Program-made: the position numbers and the translations under genes
Part shown: one piece after another, positions 9,244 to 16,905 of the stretch
Position numbering within the stretch: the first letter of the stretch is position 1
Layout of the letters: each line of letters starts with the position of its first letter
DNA from: Cupriavidus pauculus
GTDB taxonomy: Bacteria; Pseudomonadota; Gammaproteobacteria; Burkholderiales; Burkholderiaceae
Assembly: GCF_022179805.1 (NCBI RefSeq)
Contig: NZ_BPUO01000002.1
Location: 62,001 to 126,000 of the forward strand
Direction of reading: 5' to 3'
Length of the DNA: 64,000 nt
The notes under the pieces: generated by a model
Seen by the model: only the letters and a program-made list of their open reading frames with translations
Database searches by the model: none
Told to the model about the DNA's origin: nothing

Positions 9244-9974
9244 GCGTCCAGGTACGCCGCGCCGGCGCCATCCGTTGTGGTGCCGTCGAAGCGGTAGTGC
9301 CGCGCCGCGATGAAGTCGGCCCCGGGTTCCGGTTGCACATAGACGCTGATGCCATCCACGTGCAGCGGCTGCGCCAGCAGTGCGCCACCCGCGTCCGACA
9401 GCATGTCGAAGGCCGACGCTTCGTCAGCCGCGTCGAGCATGCCGGTCAGCGTGATGTGGAATGTGAACGTATCGAACACGTAGGGGTAGCCCCACGCGTC
9501 GAGGTGCTTGCGTTGCGCGGTACTCAGCTTAGCGGGATCACGGCGCGCGATCTCGGCCTCGGTGGGCGGCGCGCGGAAGCGGTCGAATTCGGTCACGCAG
9601 GCATCGGCCAGCGCATGCATCCGGCGTCCGCCCGGCCCCGTGGCATCGGCCAGGCACCACGCCAGGAAGCCGCGCAGCGCGCGCAGCGCCAGCGGCGCCT
9701 CGAACGGCTGGTGTACCGCAGCGAAAGCCCGCGCGGCGCTGTCGAGATGGGCCGCGTCGGTGCCCTCGGCCAGCCGGAATGGCGGCTTCAGCGTGGCGTG
9801 CAGCGCGTAGTGCGCGGGCGCCTTGACCCAGCCGTCGGGACGCTTGGCGATACCTTCGGGCAGGGGCAGCGGCTCGCCGGTATCGGCATCGCGCCCGAGC
9901 CATTGCGCGCCGAAGCTGCGAAACGGCTCGGCCGGTGCCAGATAGATGGCGTAGCGATGGGCGGCGCGGCTCAT
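9240..9974 (-). CDS. DUF1045 phosphonate-operon protein, 2H-phosphoesterase type
   Basis: 244-aa protein of the DUF1045 family seen in phosphonate operons. Two HxT motifs, HATL about 60 residues in and HITL in the C-terminal half, are the hallmark of 2H phosphoesterases, which open 2',3'- or 1,2-cyclic phosphates. It lies between a PhnM-like gene and phnN, joined to both by 4-nt overlaps. In the C-P lyase route a cyclic phosphodiesterase (PhnP in E. coli) must act on 5-phosphoribosyl 1,2-cyclic phosphate before PhnN; no PhnP-like gene is present here, so this protein may do that job (inference). Start ATG at 9974 overlaps the previous stop; the frame upstream overlaps phnM-like and is non-coding. 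Confidence 0.85.
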   Translation of the reverse strand: MSRAAHRYAIYLAPAEPFRSFGAQWLGRDADTGEPLPLPEGIAKRPDGWVKAPAHYALHATLKPPFRLAEGTDAAHLDSAARAFAAVHQPFEAPLALRALRGFLAWCLADATGPGGRRMHALADACVTEFDRFRAPPTEAEIARRDPAKLSTAQRKHLDAWGYPYVFDTFTFHITLTGMLDAADEASAFDMLSDAGGALLAQPLHVDGISVYVQPEPGADFIAARHYRFDGTTTDGAGAAYLDA

Positions 9975-11173
9975 GCCGCCAGGCTCGCTTCGTCCGCCAG
10001 GTCGATCATCGGCAATGCGGCGGCCGCGTGGCGCAGTTCGCCGTTGACGATCGTGCCGCAAACGCGCGGCAAGCCGGGCAGGCTGTCGTCGATCAGCACT
10101 GCGTCGGCACGCATGCCAGGCACCAGCGCGCCACGGTCGCGCAGGCCAGCGGCGCGCGCGGGGTTGCGCGACACCAGGTGCCAGGCTTCCGGCAGGCCGC
10201 AGACGCCAAGCTGCACGAGCTTGAACGCTGCCTGCAGCGGCGCGGGATAGTAGTAGTCCGACGCCAGCACCGTGCACAGGCCGGCGGCAATCATCTCGGT
10301 GGCGTTCGGCGCGCCGGTATGGCTCTGGCCGCGCAGCACGTTGGGGGCACCGAACACGGTCTCGTCGCCGATCTGGCGTGCCAGCTTGGCCACTTCCACG
10401 GTGAGCGGGAATTCGGCGATGGCGCAACCCTGGCGATGGTAGTGCTGGCGCGTGGCCACATCGGGATCGTCGTGCGATGCCACCGGCAGGCCTGCGGCGC
10501 GCGCCGCGGCAATCAGTTCCGACACGGCGGCCGGCACATCCTGCGCATGGCGGCTGGCGGTGCGCAGACGCGTGCGGAACGCCTCCATGTCGCATTCGGC
10601 GCGCTCGGCATACTGCGCCAGCTTGCGGTCGTCGTTCATGCGGCGCGCCATGGTGGGCAGGTGATCGTTGATGGCCAGCAGGTTCACGCGGCCGTCAGCC
10701 ATCCATTGCAGCGCGGTGCTCACACCGGCCAGGTGGTAAGCCTCGAAGCGCAGGTGCACCTTGTGCGATGCGCCCAGCACGGGTTCAAGCTGCGCCAGCG
10801 CATCGAACATGCGCAGTGCGTAGGCTTCGCCACGCAGGCCGCCTTCCCACGACAGGGTCACGCCATGGAATTCGGTCGTGATGCCGTGCGCCAGCAACTG
10901 GCGGTCCACGTCGAGCAGCGCCGGGCCGTACGGAAAGCTCACGCCGGGACGCGGCATCACCGAGCGTTCGAATGCATCGCCATGAATGTCGACGATGCCA
11001 GGCAGCACCAGCAGGTCACCTGCGTCAATGCACGGGCCGCTGCTCGCCACTTGCTGGGCGATGTTGCCTTGCTCGAAGCCCAGCGTGGCCGGGGCGATGG
11101 TGCCGGCACCCAGGACACGGCGTCCCGTGATGCCGCGCAGCGGAAGCGAATAGGATTGGGTAGTCGTTTGCAT
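9971..11173 (-). CDS. PhnM-like amidohydrolase, divergent paralogue
   Basis: 400-aa amidohydrolase of the PhnM family (ribose 1-methylphosphonate 5-triphosphate diphosphatase). It has the metal-binding IHGDAFE motif near residue 64, SHDDPD, EFPLTVEVA, GAPNVLRG and a terminal SDYYYP. It differs from the second PhnM at 16906-18105 and from E. coli PhnM where those have DHSPGQ: here the stretch reads DHLPTM. First gene of a minus-strand operon with DUF1045 and phnN. The same reaction, an altered substrate range or a different pyrophosphatase activity are all possible. Confidence 0.85.
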   Translation of the reverse strand: MQTTTQSYSLPLRGITGRRVLGAGTIAPATLGFEQGNIAQQVASSGPCIDAGDLLVLPGIVDIHGDAFERSVMPRPGVSFPYGPALLDVDRQLLAHGITTEFHGVTLSWEGGLRGEAYALRMFDALAQLEPVLGASHKVHLRFEAYHLAGVSTALQWMADGRVNLLAINDHLPTMARRMNDDRKLAQYAERAECDMEAFRTRLRTASRHAQDVPAAVSELIAAARAAGLPVASHDDPDVATRQHYHRQGCAIAEFPLTVEVAKLARQIGDETVFGAPNVLRGQSHTGAPNATEMIAAGLCTVLASDYYYPAPLQAAFKLVQLGVCGLPEAWHLVSRNPARAAGLRDRGALVPGMRADAVLIDDSLPGLPRVCGTIVNGELRHAAAALPMIDLADEASLAA

Positions 11174-11212
11174 GATCGGCTTTGATGTTCACCAGCAAAT
11201 TAGCGCCAGCAC

Positions 11213-11230
11213 ATGACATACATATGTCTA
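11213..11230 (-). promoter_or_regulatory. Candidate PhoB box before the phnM-like operon
   Basis: Read on the minus strand: TAGACAT-ATGT-ATGTCAT, 10 of 14 half-site positions matching CTGTCAT. Ten nt further is TAATTT (11202-11197), a weak -10, with a predicted start some 15-20 nt before the gene. The far repeat overlaps the PhnF-type operator at 11226-11233. The match alone is modest; support comes from sharing geometry with the phnC and phnG sites. Confidence 0.5.
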
Positions 11231-11233
11231 GAC
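11226..11233. promoter_or_regulatory. PhnF/HutC-type operator (GTCTAGAC)
   Basis: Perfect 8-bp palindrome GTCTAGAC fitting the GT-N-TA-N-AC operator pattern of HutC-subfamily GntR regulators, to which PhnF belongs. It lies between phnF and the phnM-like gene and overlaps the candidate PhoB box there, so repressor and activator could compete. Confidence 0.65.
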
Positions 11234-11270
11234 CAATGTGACTCTGCTGCGGAAACCCGCAGCATGTCTG

Positions 11271-12005
11271 TCAGTCGTTGTCGGACACCGTAAGCTGCAC
11301 CCAGTCGCCCGCAAAGCGGGTCATGCTGTACTGCAGCGGCACATCGTCGATGTCGACGTTGAGCGCCTCCACTTGCAGCACCGGGCGCGTCTTGGGTTGA
11401 TTGAGCAGGCGTGCCACCGGCGCGCTGGGCATGGCGGCCGTGATGCGCGACCACTTGCGCGTGTAGTCGGCAATGCCGAACTGCGTCAGCGCGCGCGAGA
11501 TCGATCGCGATTCACGCACCGCCTCTTCCAGACCCGGAAAGCGCTTGGGGTCGAAGTAGTGCTCGGCCACGTCGATGGTGCGCGCCTCGGCCTTGCCCAC
11601 CATCTGGATGTGCAGGATGTCGGCGTTGCGCGCCAGCCCCAGGTGCTTGGCGATCTCGGGCGCACGCAGCGTCTGGCTATCCACCACTTCCAGGTGCCCG
11701 CGCATGCCTTGCGCGGCAAGGTTCTGCGAAAAGCGCGTGCGGCGGCCAATCGCGTAGTCGATCGCATGTTCCTGCACGAACGTGCCGCGCCCTTGCTCGA
11801 TGCGCACCAGTCCGCTCAGCTCCAGCTCGCCCATCGCGCGCCGGATGGTGTGGCGGTTGACGGCAAAGCGCGTCGCCAGTTCGGGCTCCGGCGGCAACTG
11901 CTCGCCGGGGCCATAGAGTTTGTTGCGGATGTCATCCGCCAGCGCCTCGCCAATCTGGCGCCACACCGCCACGCCGGAGCCCCGCTCCACTTCCCGTTCA
12001 GACAT
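11271..12005 (-). CDS. phnF: GntR-family (HutC subfamily) regulator of phosphonate genes
   Basis: Transcription factor of 244 aa with an N-terminal winged helix (the ELATRFAVNRHTIRRAMGEL recognition region, then a wing ending GRGTFV) and a C-terminal UTRA ligand-binding domain. PhnF proteins repress phn genes, and HutC-type proteins bind GT-N-TA-N-AC; one such site lies on each side of this gene (11226-11233 and 12166-12173). It is divergent from phnG and is followed 97 nt later by the phnM-like operon on the same strand. The ligand is unknown. Confidence 0.92.
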   Translation of the reverse strand: MSEREVERGSGVAVWRQIGEALADDIRNKLYGPGEQLPPEPELATRFAVNRHTIRRAMGELELSGLVRIEQGRGTFVQEHAIDYAIGRRTRFSQNLAAQGMRGHLEVVDSQTLRAPEIAKHLGLARNADILHIQMVGKAEARTIDVAEHYFDPKRFPGLEEAVRESRSISRALTQFGIADYTRKWSRITAAMPSAPVARLLNQPKTRPVLQVEALNVDIDDVPLQYSMTRFAGDWVQLTVSDND

Positions 12006-12100
12006 CTTCCGTTCTGCCCCGTGTCATCAAGACTTAATGATTGCCGTGCGATTGTGCCCGAGTCGCAGGCGCTTGCGGCGTGTCCGAGCAAAACCCCGAC

Positions 12101-12118
12101 CCGTCACGAAACGTTCAT
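12101..12118 (+). promoter_or_regulatory. Candidate PhoB box before phnG
   Basis: CCGTCAC-GAAA-CGTTCAT, 10 of 14 half-site positions matching CTGTCAT, with the standard 4-nt spacer. Ten nt further is TCTAGT (12129-12134), a plausible -10, placing the start near 12141. This matches the layout at phnC. Confidence 0.6.
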
Positions 12119-12165
12119 GTCCCTGTGTTCTAGTATCGCCGTGTTGTGTTAGTGTACATCTAAAC

Positions 12166-12173
12166 GTATAGAC
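12166..12173. promoter_or_regulatory. PhnF/HutC-type operator (GTATAGAC)
   Basis: GTATAGAC fits GT-N-TA-N-AC and equals the centre of the PhnF operator reported for Mycobacterium smegmatis (TGGTATAGACCA, from memory). It lies downstream of the predicted phnG transcription start and 15 nt before the phnG ATG, a place where a bound repressor would block elongation or initiation. Confidence 0.65.
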
Positions 12174-12187
12174 GTATAGGGGTGATC

Positions 12188-12676
12188 ATGCAAAGCGAAA
12201 CCGCCAACCAGGCCAAAGTGGCCCGCGCCGCGTGGCTGCGGGTACTGGCGCTGGCCCATTCCGAAGCGCTCGACGCGGCCTATGGCCGACTGTCGGATGC
12301 CGCCGCCCTGCCCGCGTACCGCCTGCTGCGCAAGCCGGAGTCGGGCATGGCCATGGTGCGCGCACGTGCGGGCGGCACTGGCGCGCAGTTCAACCTGGGT
12401 GAAATGTCGGTCACACGCTGCGCCGTGGTGCTCAATGAAATGCAGGGCGAGCCGGCCACGGCCGGCGTGTCCTATGTACAAGGCCGCGGGCAGCGCCATG
12501 CCGAACAGGCAGCCGTGCTCGACGCCCTGCTGCAGCGCCCCGCCTGGCACCAGCGCGTGCAGGACATCGTCATCGCGCCGCTGGCGCAGGCGCTGACCGA
12601 ACGCGCGGCCACGCAGGCTGCTACCGCCGCGCAAACCCGCGTGGAGTTCTTCACGATGGCCCGCGGAGAAGACTGA
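12188..12676 (+). CDS. phnG: C-P lyase core subunit PhnG
   Basis: Part of the PhnGHIJ core complex; with PhnH, PhnI and PhnL it makes alpha-D-ribose 1-methylphosphonate 5-triphosphate from ATP and phosphonate. The 162-aa protein has the family RLLRKPESGMAMVRARAGG and FNLGEMSVTRCAV stretches. ATG at 12188 is preferred over an in-frame GTG at 12182; AGGGG lies a few bases before. First gene of phnGHIJKLM, 2 nt from phnH. Confidence 0.95.
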   Translation: MQSETANQAKVARAAWLRVLALAHSEALDAAYGRLSDAAALPAYRLLRKPESGMAMVRARAGGTGAQFNLGEMSVTRCAVVLNEMQGEPATAGVSYVQGRGQRHAEQAAVLDALLQRPAWHQRVQDIVIAPLAQALTERAATQAATAAQTRVEFFTMARGED

Positions 12677-12677
12677 C

Positions 12678-13307
12678 ATGCCGTCCACCCTGAATTCGAT
12701 GCAAACGTCCGCCGCTGCTTCCGCCACCTCGCTGTTGCCGGGCTTCGACAACCCCGTAGATGATGCCCAGGCCGTTTTCCGCGCCACGCTCGAAGCGTTT
12801 GCCCACCCGGGCCGCCTGGAAACGCTGCCGGCTACCAGCGGCCTGCCCGATGGCCTGTCGCCCGCGCTGGCCGCGCTGCTGCTGACGCTGGCCGATCCCG
12901 ATACCCCGGTCTGGTTGCCCGCCGATACCCCGGCCGCCGCGCGCGCGTTCCTGCGTTTCCACTGCGGCTGCCCACTGGTCGACACCGTGGCCGATGCCAC
13001 GTTCGTCTGCGTACCCGCCGGCCACGCCATGCCCGCGCTGATCGACTGTGCGCAGGGCCTGCCCGCCTATCCGGACCGCTCCGCCACGCTGATCGCCGAA
13101 GTGGCATCGCTGCACGACGGCGACGCGCTCACGCTTTCCGGCCCCGGCATCGAGACTACCCAGCCGCTGCGCGTACGTGGCCTGCCGGCGGATTTCCGCC
13201 CGGCCTGGCGCGCCAACAACGCGCGCTTTCCGCTGGGTGTGGACCTGCTGCTGGCCAGCGGCGACCAATTCTGCGCCATGACGCGCACCACGCACATCGA
13301 GGACTGA
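12678..13307 (+). CDS. phnH: C-P lyase core subunit PhnH
   Basis: PhnH is a subunit of the C-P lyase core complex, with a PLP-transferase-like fold lacking the cofactor lysine. Length 209 aa. Typical features are the LLPGFDNPVDDAQAVFRATL N-terminal region, the FHCGCPLVDTVADATFV core and a C-terminal region with FPLGVDLLLASGDQ. Tightly packed between phnG (1 nt gap) and phnI (1 nt gap). Confidence 0.95.
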   Translation: MPSTLNSMQTSAAASATSLLPGFDNPVDDAQAVFRATLEAFAHPGRLETLPATSGLPDGLSPALAALLLTLADPDTPVWLPADTPAAARAFLRFHCGCPLVDTVADATFVCVPAGHAMPALIDCAQGLPAYPDRSATLIAEVASLHDGDALTLSGPGIETTQPLRVRGLPADFRPAWRANNARFPLGVDLLLASGDQFCAMTRTTHIED

Positions 13308-13308
13308 C

Positions 13309-14451
13309 ATGTATGTAGCCGTCAAGGGTGGCGAACGCGCCATCCTCAATTCCTACCAGATGCTCGATACGTACCGCCGTGGCGACACGTCGGTCCCCGA
13401 ACTGACGCTGGCGCAGATTCGCGAGCAGATGCCGCTGGCCGTGGCGCGCGTGATGGCCGAAGGCTCGCTGTACGACCCGCACCTGGCCGCGCTGGCCATC
13501 AAGCAGGCGGCCGGCGACCAGATCGAGGCCATCTTCCTGCTGCGCGCATACCGCACCACGCTGGCCCGTTTTGGCTACACGCAGGCCATCGACACCGGCA
13601 CCATGAAGCTGCAGCGCCGCATCTCGTCGACGTTCAAGGACGTGCCCGGCGGCCAGGTGCTGGGACCGACCTACGACTACACGCAGCGCCTGCTCGACTT
13701 CACGCTCGAAGCGGGACGCGATCCGGCACCGCTGGCACCGTCGCCGGAACCGCTGGCCGCGAGCATGCCGCGCGTGACGGGCCTGCTGGAAGCCGAAGCA
13801 CTGGTGGAAGCCGACACGATTCCCGCCGGCGACCCCACGCCGCCCGACCTCACGCGCGAACCGCTGACTTTTCCGGCCGGGCGTCCCGCACGGCTGCAGA
13901 ACCTGGCGCGCGCCGACGAAGGCTTCCTGCTGGCGATGGGATACTCGACGCAGCGCGGCTATGGCAACTCGCATCCGTTTGCCGCCGAGATCCGCTACGG
14001 CAGCACCGAGGTGGAGATGTTCATCGAGGAACTCGGCTTTGTCGTGACCATCGGCGAGGTAGAGGTCACCGAGTGCCAGATGGTGAGCCAGTTCGCCGGC
14101 AATGCCGACGAAGCGCCGCGCCTGACGCGCGGCTATGGACTGACCTTCGGCTACAACGAACGCAAGGCCATGTCGATGGCGCTGGCCGATCGTGCCATGC
14201 GCGCCGAGGAGCTTGGCGAGGCCGCCGACAACCCGGCCAACGATATCGAATTCATGCTTTACCACAGCGACAACGTCGAGGCGTCGGGCTTCACGCAGCA
14301 CTTGAAGCTGCCGCACTACGTGGACTTCCAGGCCAACCTGGAACTGCTGCGCCGCCTGCGCGCCGAGCAGGCCCCGCAGTCACCGGCGGCATCGCAGTCT
14401 TCGCCCACGTCGCAACCATCGACCAAGCCCCAAGAGGAGTCGCTGGCATGA
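13309..14451 (+). CDS. phnI: C-P lyase core subunit PhnI (nucleosidase)
   Basis: Displaces adenine from ATP during attachment of phosphonate to ribose, acting with PhnG, PhnH and PhnL. The 380 residues include the family start MYVAVKGGERAI, the GYSTQRGYGNSHPFAAEIR stretch and a conserved C-terminal half containing FGYNERKAMSMALADRA and HLKLPHYVDFQANL. A C-terminal tail rich in Ser, Pro and Gln makes it about 25 residues longer than E. coli PhnI. The stop overlaps the phnJ start (ATGA at 14448-14451). Confidence 0.96.
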   Translation: MYVAVKGGERAILNSYQMLDTYRRGDTSVPELTLAQIREQMPLAVARVMAEGSLYDPHLAALAIKQAAGDQIEAIFLLRAYRTTLARFGYTQAIDTGTMKLQRRISSTFKDVPGGQVLGPTYDYTQRLLDFTLEAGRDPAPLAPSPEPLAASMPRVTGLLEAEALVEADTIPAGDPTPPDLTREPLTFPAGRPARLQNLARADEGFLLAMGYSTQRGYGNSHPFAAEIRYGSTEVEMFIEELGFVVTIGEVEVTECQMVSQFAGNADEAPRLTRGYGLTFGYNERKAMSMALADRAMRAEELGEAADNPANDIEFMLYHSDNVEASGFTQHLKLPHYVDFQANLELLRRLRAEQAPQSPAASQSSPTSQPSTKPQEESLA

Positions 14452-15350
14452 ACGCCGCCACCGCAACCCAAGACACCACCGTCGTCCGCGACGAGCACTA
14501 CAACTTCGGCTACCTCGACGAATCCACCAAGCGCATGCTGCGCCGCGCGCTGCTCAAGGCGGTGGCGATTCCCGGCTACCAGGTGCCGTTCGGCAGCCGC
14601 GAGATGCCGCTGCCCTATGGCTGGGGCACGGGCGGCATCCAGGTGACCACCGCGATCATCGGCCGCCAGGACGTGCTCAAGGTCATCGACCAGGGTTCTG
14701 ACGACACCACCAACGCCATCAACATCCGCCGCTTCTTCGGCCGCGTGACCGGCGTGCAGACCACCGAGCGCACCGCCGAGGCGACCATCGTGCAGACGCG
14801 CCACCGCATTCCGGAAACGAAGCTGCGCGCCGGCCAGACCATGGTCTACCAGGTGCCCATTCCCGAGCCGCTGCGCTGGCTGGAACCGAGCGAGACCGAG
14901 ACGCGCACGATGCATGCGCTGGCCGAGTATGGATCGATGCACGTGAAGCTCTACGAGGACATCGCGCACCACGGCCATATCGCCACCACGTACGACTATC
15001 CGGTGATCGTCAACCAGCGCTACATGATGCGTCCGTCGCCGATCCCGAAGTTCGACAACCCCAAGCTCGACCGCAGCCCCGCGCTGATGCTGTTCGGCGC
15101 CGGCCGCGAAAAGCGCGTCTATGCCGTGCCGCCGTACACGTCGGTCAAGAGCCTGGACTTTGTCGACCACCCGTTCACCGTCGAGAAGTGGTCGAGCTGC
15201 TGCGCGCAATGCGGCGCCACCGACAGCTACCTGGACGAAATCATCACCGACGATGCCGGCACGCGCATGTTCGTGTGCTCGGACACCGAGTACTGCGCAG
15301 ACCGCCAGGCCGGACAAGCCGTCAAGCAAGCCGCCGGAGGCCAACCATGA
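14448..15350 (+). CDS. phnJ: C-P lyase catalytic subunit PhnJ (radical SAM-like)
   Basis: Cleaves the C-P bond of ribose 1-methylphosphonate 5-phosphate, releasing methane (or another hydrocarbon) and a 1,2-cyclic phosphate, using a 4Fe-4S cluster and S-adenosylmethionine. In this 300-aa protein the cluster and catalytic cysteines are C252, C255, C277 and C283, spaced C-x2-C-x21-C-x5-C as in E. coli PhnJ. The N-terminal half carries FGSREMPLPYGWGTGG. Start ATG at 14448 overlaps the phnI stop; the stop overlaps the phnK start. Confidence 0.97.
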   Translation: MNAATATQDTTVVRDEHYNFGYLDESTKRMLRRALLKAVAIPGYQVPFGSREMPLPYGWGTGGIQVTTAIIGRQDVLKVIDQGSDDTTNAINIRRFFGRVTGVQTTERTAEATIVQTRHRIPETKLRAGQTMVYQVPIPEPLRWLEPSETETRTMHALAEYGSMHVKLYEDIAHHGHIATTYDYPVIVNQRYMMRPSPIPKFDNPKLDRSPALMLFGAGREKRVYAVPPYTSVKSLDFVDHPFTVEKWSSCCAQCGATDSYLDEIITDDAGTRMFVCSDTEYCADRQAGQAVKQAAGGQP

Positions 15351-16123
15351 ACGCCACGCCACTGCTTTCCGTCAGCGACCTGACGCACACCTGGGACGGC
15401 GTGCACGGCTGCCATGACGTCAACTTCGACCTGTACCCCGGCGAGGTGCTGTGCGTGGTCGGTGAGTCGGGCTCGGGCAAAAGCACGCTGCTGCAGGCGC
15501 TGTCGATGCAGGTCAAGGCCCAGCGCGGCAGCATCCGCTACGACATGCGCGAGACCGGCCTGACCGACCTGGGCACGCTGTCCAGCGCACGCATGCGGCT
15601 GCTGGCCCGTACCGACTGGGGCTTCGTGCGCCAGCACGCCCGCGACGGGCTGCGCATGCAGGTCAGCGCCGGCGCCAATATCGCCGAGCGGCTGATGGCC
15701 GTGGGCAATCGCCACTACGGCGACCTGCGTGAAATCGCCGGCGCGTGGCTGGAGAAAATGGAAATCGACCTGGGGCGCCTGGACGACGTGCCGAGCACGT
15801 TCTCGGGCGGCATGCAGCAACGGCTGCAGATCGCGCGCAACCTGGTCACGCATCCGCGCCTGGTGTTCATGGACGAACCCACCGCGTCGCTGGACGTGTC
15901 CGTGCAGGCGCGCCTGCTGGACCTGATGCGCCGCCTGGTGACCGACCTGGGCCTGGCCGCCATCCTGGTGACGCACGACCTGGCCGTGGCGCGGCTGCTG
16001 GCCCACCGCACGCTCGTGATGCAGGGCGGACGCGTGGTGGAGCAAGGCCTGACCGACCAGATCCTCGACGACCCGCAGCACCCGTACACGCAGCTGCTGG
16101 TTTCTTCCATCCTGCAGGGTTGA
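15347..16123 (+). CDS. phnK: C-P lyase ATP-binding subunit PhnK
   Basis: ABC-type ATPase that docks on the PhnJ face of the C-P lyase core rather than on a membrane permease. Walker A GESGSGKST is at residues 39-47, with signature FSGGMQQRLQIAR and Walker B LVFMDEPTASLD. The 258-aa length matches the family. The insert VRQHARDGLRMQVSAGANIAER is typical of PhnK. ATG at 15347 overlaps the phnJ stop; phnL begins 2 nt after. Confidence 0.96.
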   Translation: MNATPLLSVSDLTHTWDGVHGCHDVNFDLYPGEVLCVVGESGSGKSTLLQALSMQVKAQRGSIRYDMRETGLTDLGTLSSARMRLLARTDWGFVRQHARDGLRMQVSAGANIAERLMAVGNRHYGDLREIAGAWLEKMEIDLGRLDDVPSTFSGGMQQRLQIARNLVTHPRLVFMDEPTASLDVSVQARLLDLMRRLVTDLGLAAILVTHDLAVARLLAHRTLVMQGGRVVEQGLTDQILDDPQHPYTQLLVSSILQG

Positions 16124-16125
16124 CC

Positions 16126-16869
16126 ATGATGCAAGCAGACTCCAACAAGCTGATCGAGGTGCGCGGCCTCGGCAAGATGTTCACGTTGCACAACCAGGGC
16201 GGCATCCGCCTGCCCGTGCTGCAGGCCATCGACTTCGACGCGTCGCGCGGCGAGTGCCTGGTGCTGTCGGGCCGCTCCGGCACCGGCAAGAGCACGCTGC
16301 TGCGCTGCCTGTACGGCAACTACCTGGCCACCGAAGGCACTATCCGCCTGCGCGATACGAGCGAAGCGGGCGAGCCCTGGGTGGAACTGACCAACGCCCC
16401 CGAGCAGCGCGTGCTGAAGCTGCGCCGCGACGTGATCGGCTACGTCTCGCAATTCCTGCGCGCCATCCCGCGCGTGTCCGCGCTCGACGTGGTGGCCGAC
16501 CCGATGCAGCAACGCGGCGCCAGCCACGAGGAAGCCCGCGCTCGTGCCGCCACGCTGCTGGAACGGCTGAACCTGCCGCGCCGGCTGTGGGACCTGCCGC
16601 CGGCCACGTTCTCGGGCGGTGAGCAGCAGCGCGTGAACATCGCACGCGGCCTGATCGGCGGTCATCCGATCCTGCTGCTCGACGAGCCGACGGCATCGCT
16701 GGACGCCGACAACCGCGCTGTCGTGATCGAGTTGATTCGCGAAGCGCTGGCAGAAGGCCGCGCGCTGATCGGCATCTTCCACGACGAAGCCGTGCGCGAT
16801 GCCGTGGCCACGCGTGCGCTGCCGCTGCAGCCCGTTGCGACCGCCGCCGCCACCGCCGCCAACGCCTGA
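16126..16869 (+). CDS. phnL: C-P lyase ATP-binding subunit PhnL
   Basis: Second ABC-type ATPase of the system, needed with PhnGHI for synthesis of the ribose 1-phosphonate 5-triphosphate. Walker A GRSGTGKST, the signature FSGGEQQRVNIARGL and Walker B ILLLDEPTASLDADN are present, with FTLHNQGGIRLPVL near the N-terminus as in other PhnL. Length 247 aa. Two adjacent ATGs (16126 and 16129) could serve. The last dozen residues are an Ala/Thr run. Confidence 0.95.
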   Translation: MMQADSNKLIEVRGLGKMFTLHNQGGIRLPVLQAIDFDASRGECLVLSGRSGTGKSTLLRCLYGNYLATEGTIRLRDTSEAGEPWVELTNAPEQRVLKLRRDVIGYVSQFLRAIPRVSALDVVADPMQQRGASHEEARARAATLLERLNLPRRLWDLPPATFSGGEQQRVNIARGLIGGHPILLLDEPTASLDADNRAVVIELIREALAEGRALIGIFHDEAVRDAVATRALPLQPVATAAATAANA

Positions 16870-16905
16870 CACCCGAAGCCTGACGCCCCTGAAACGGAAC
16901 CGGAC

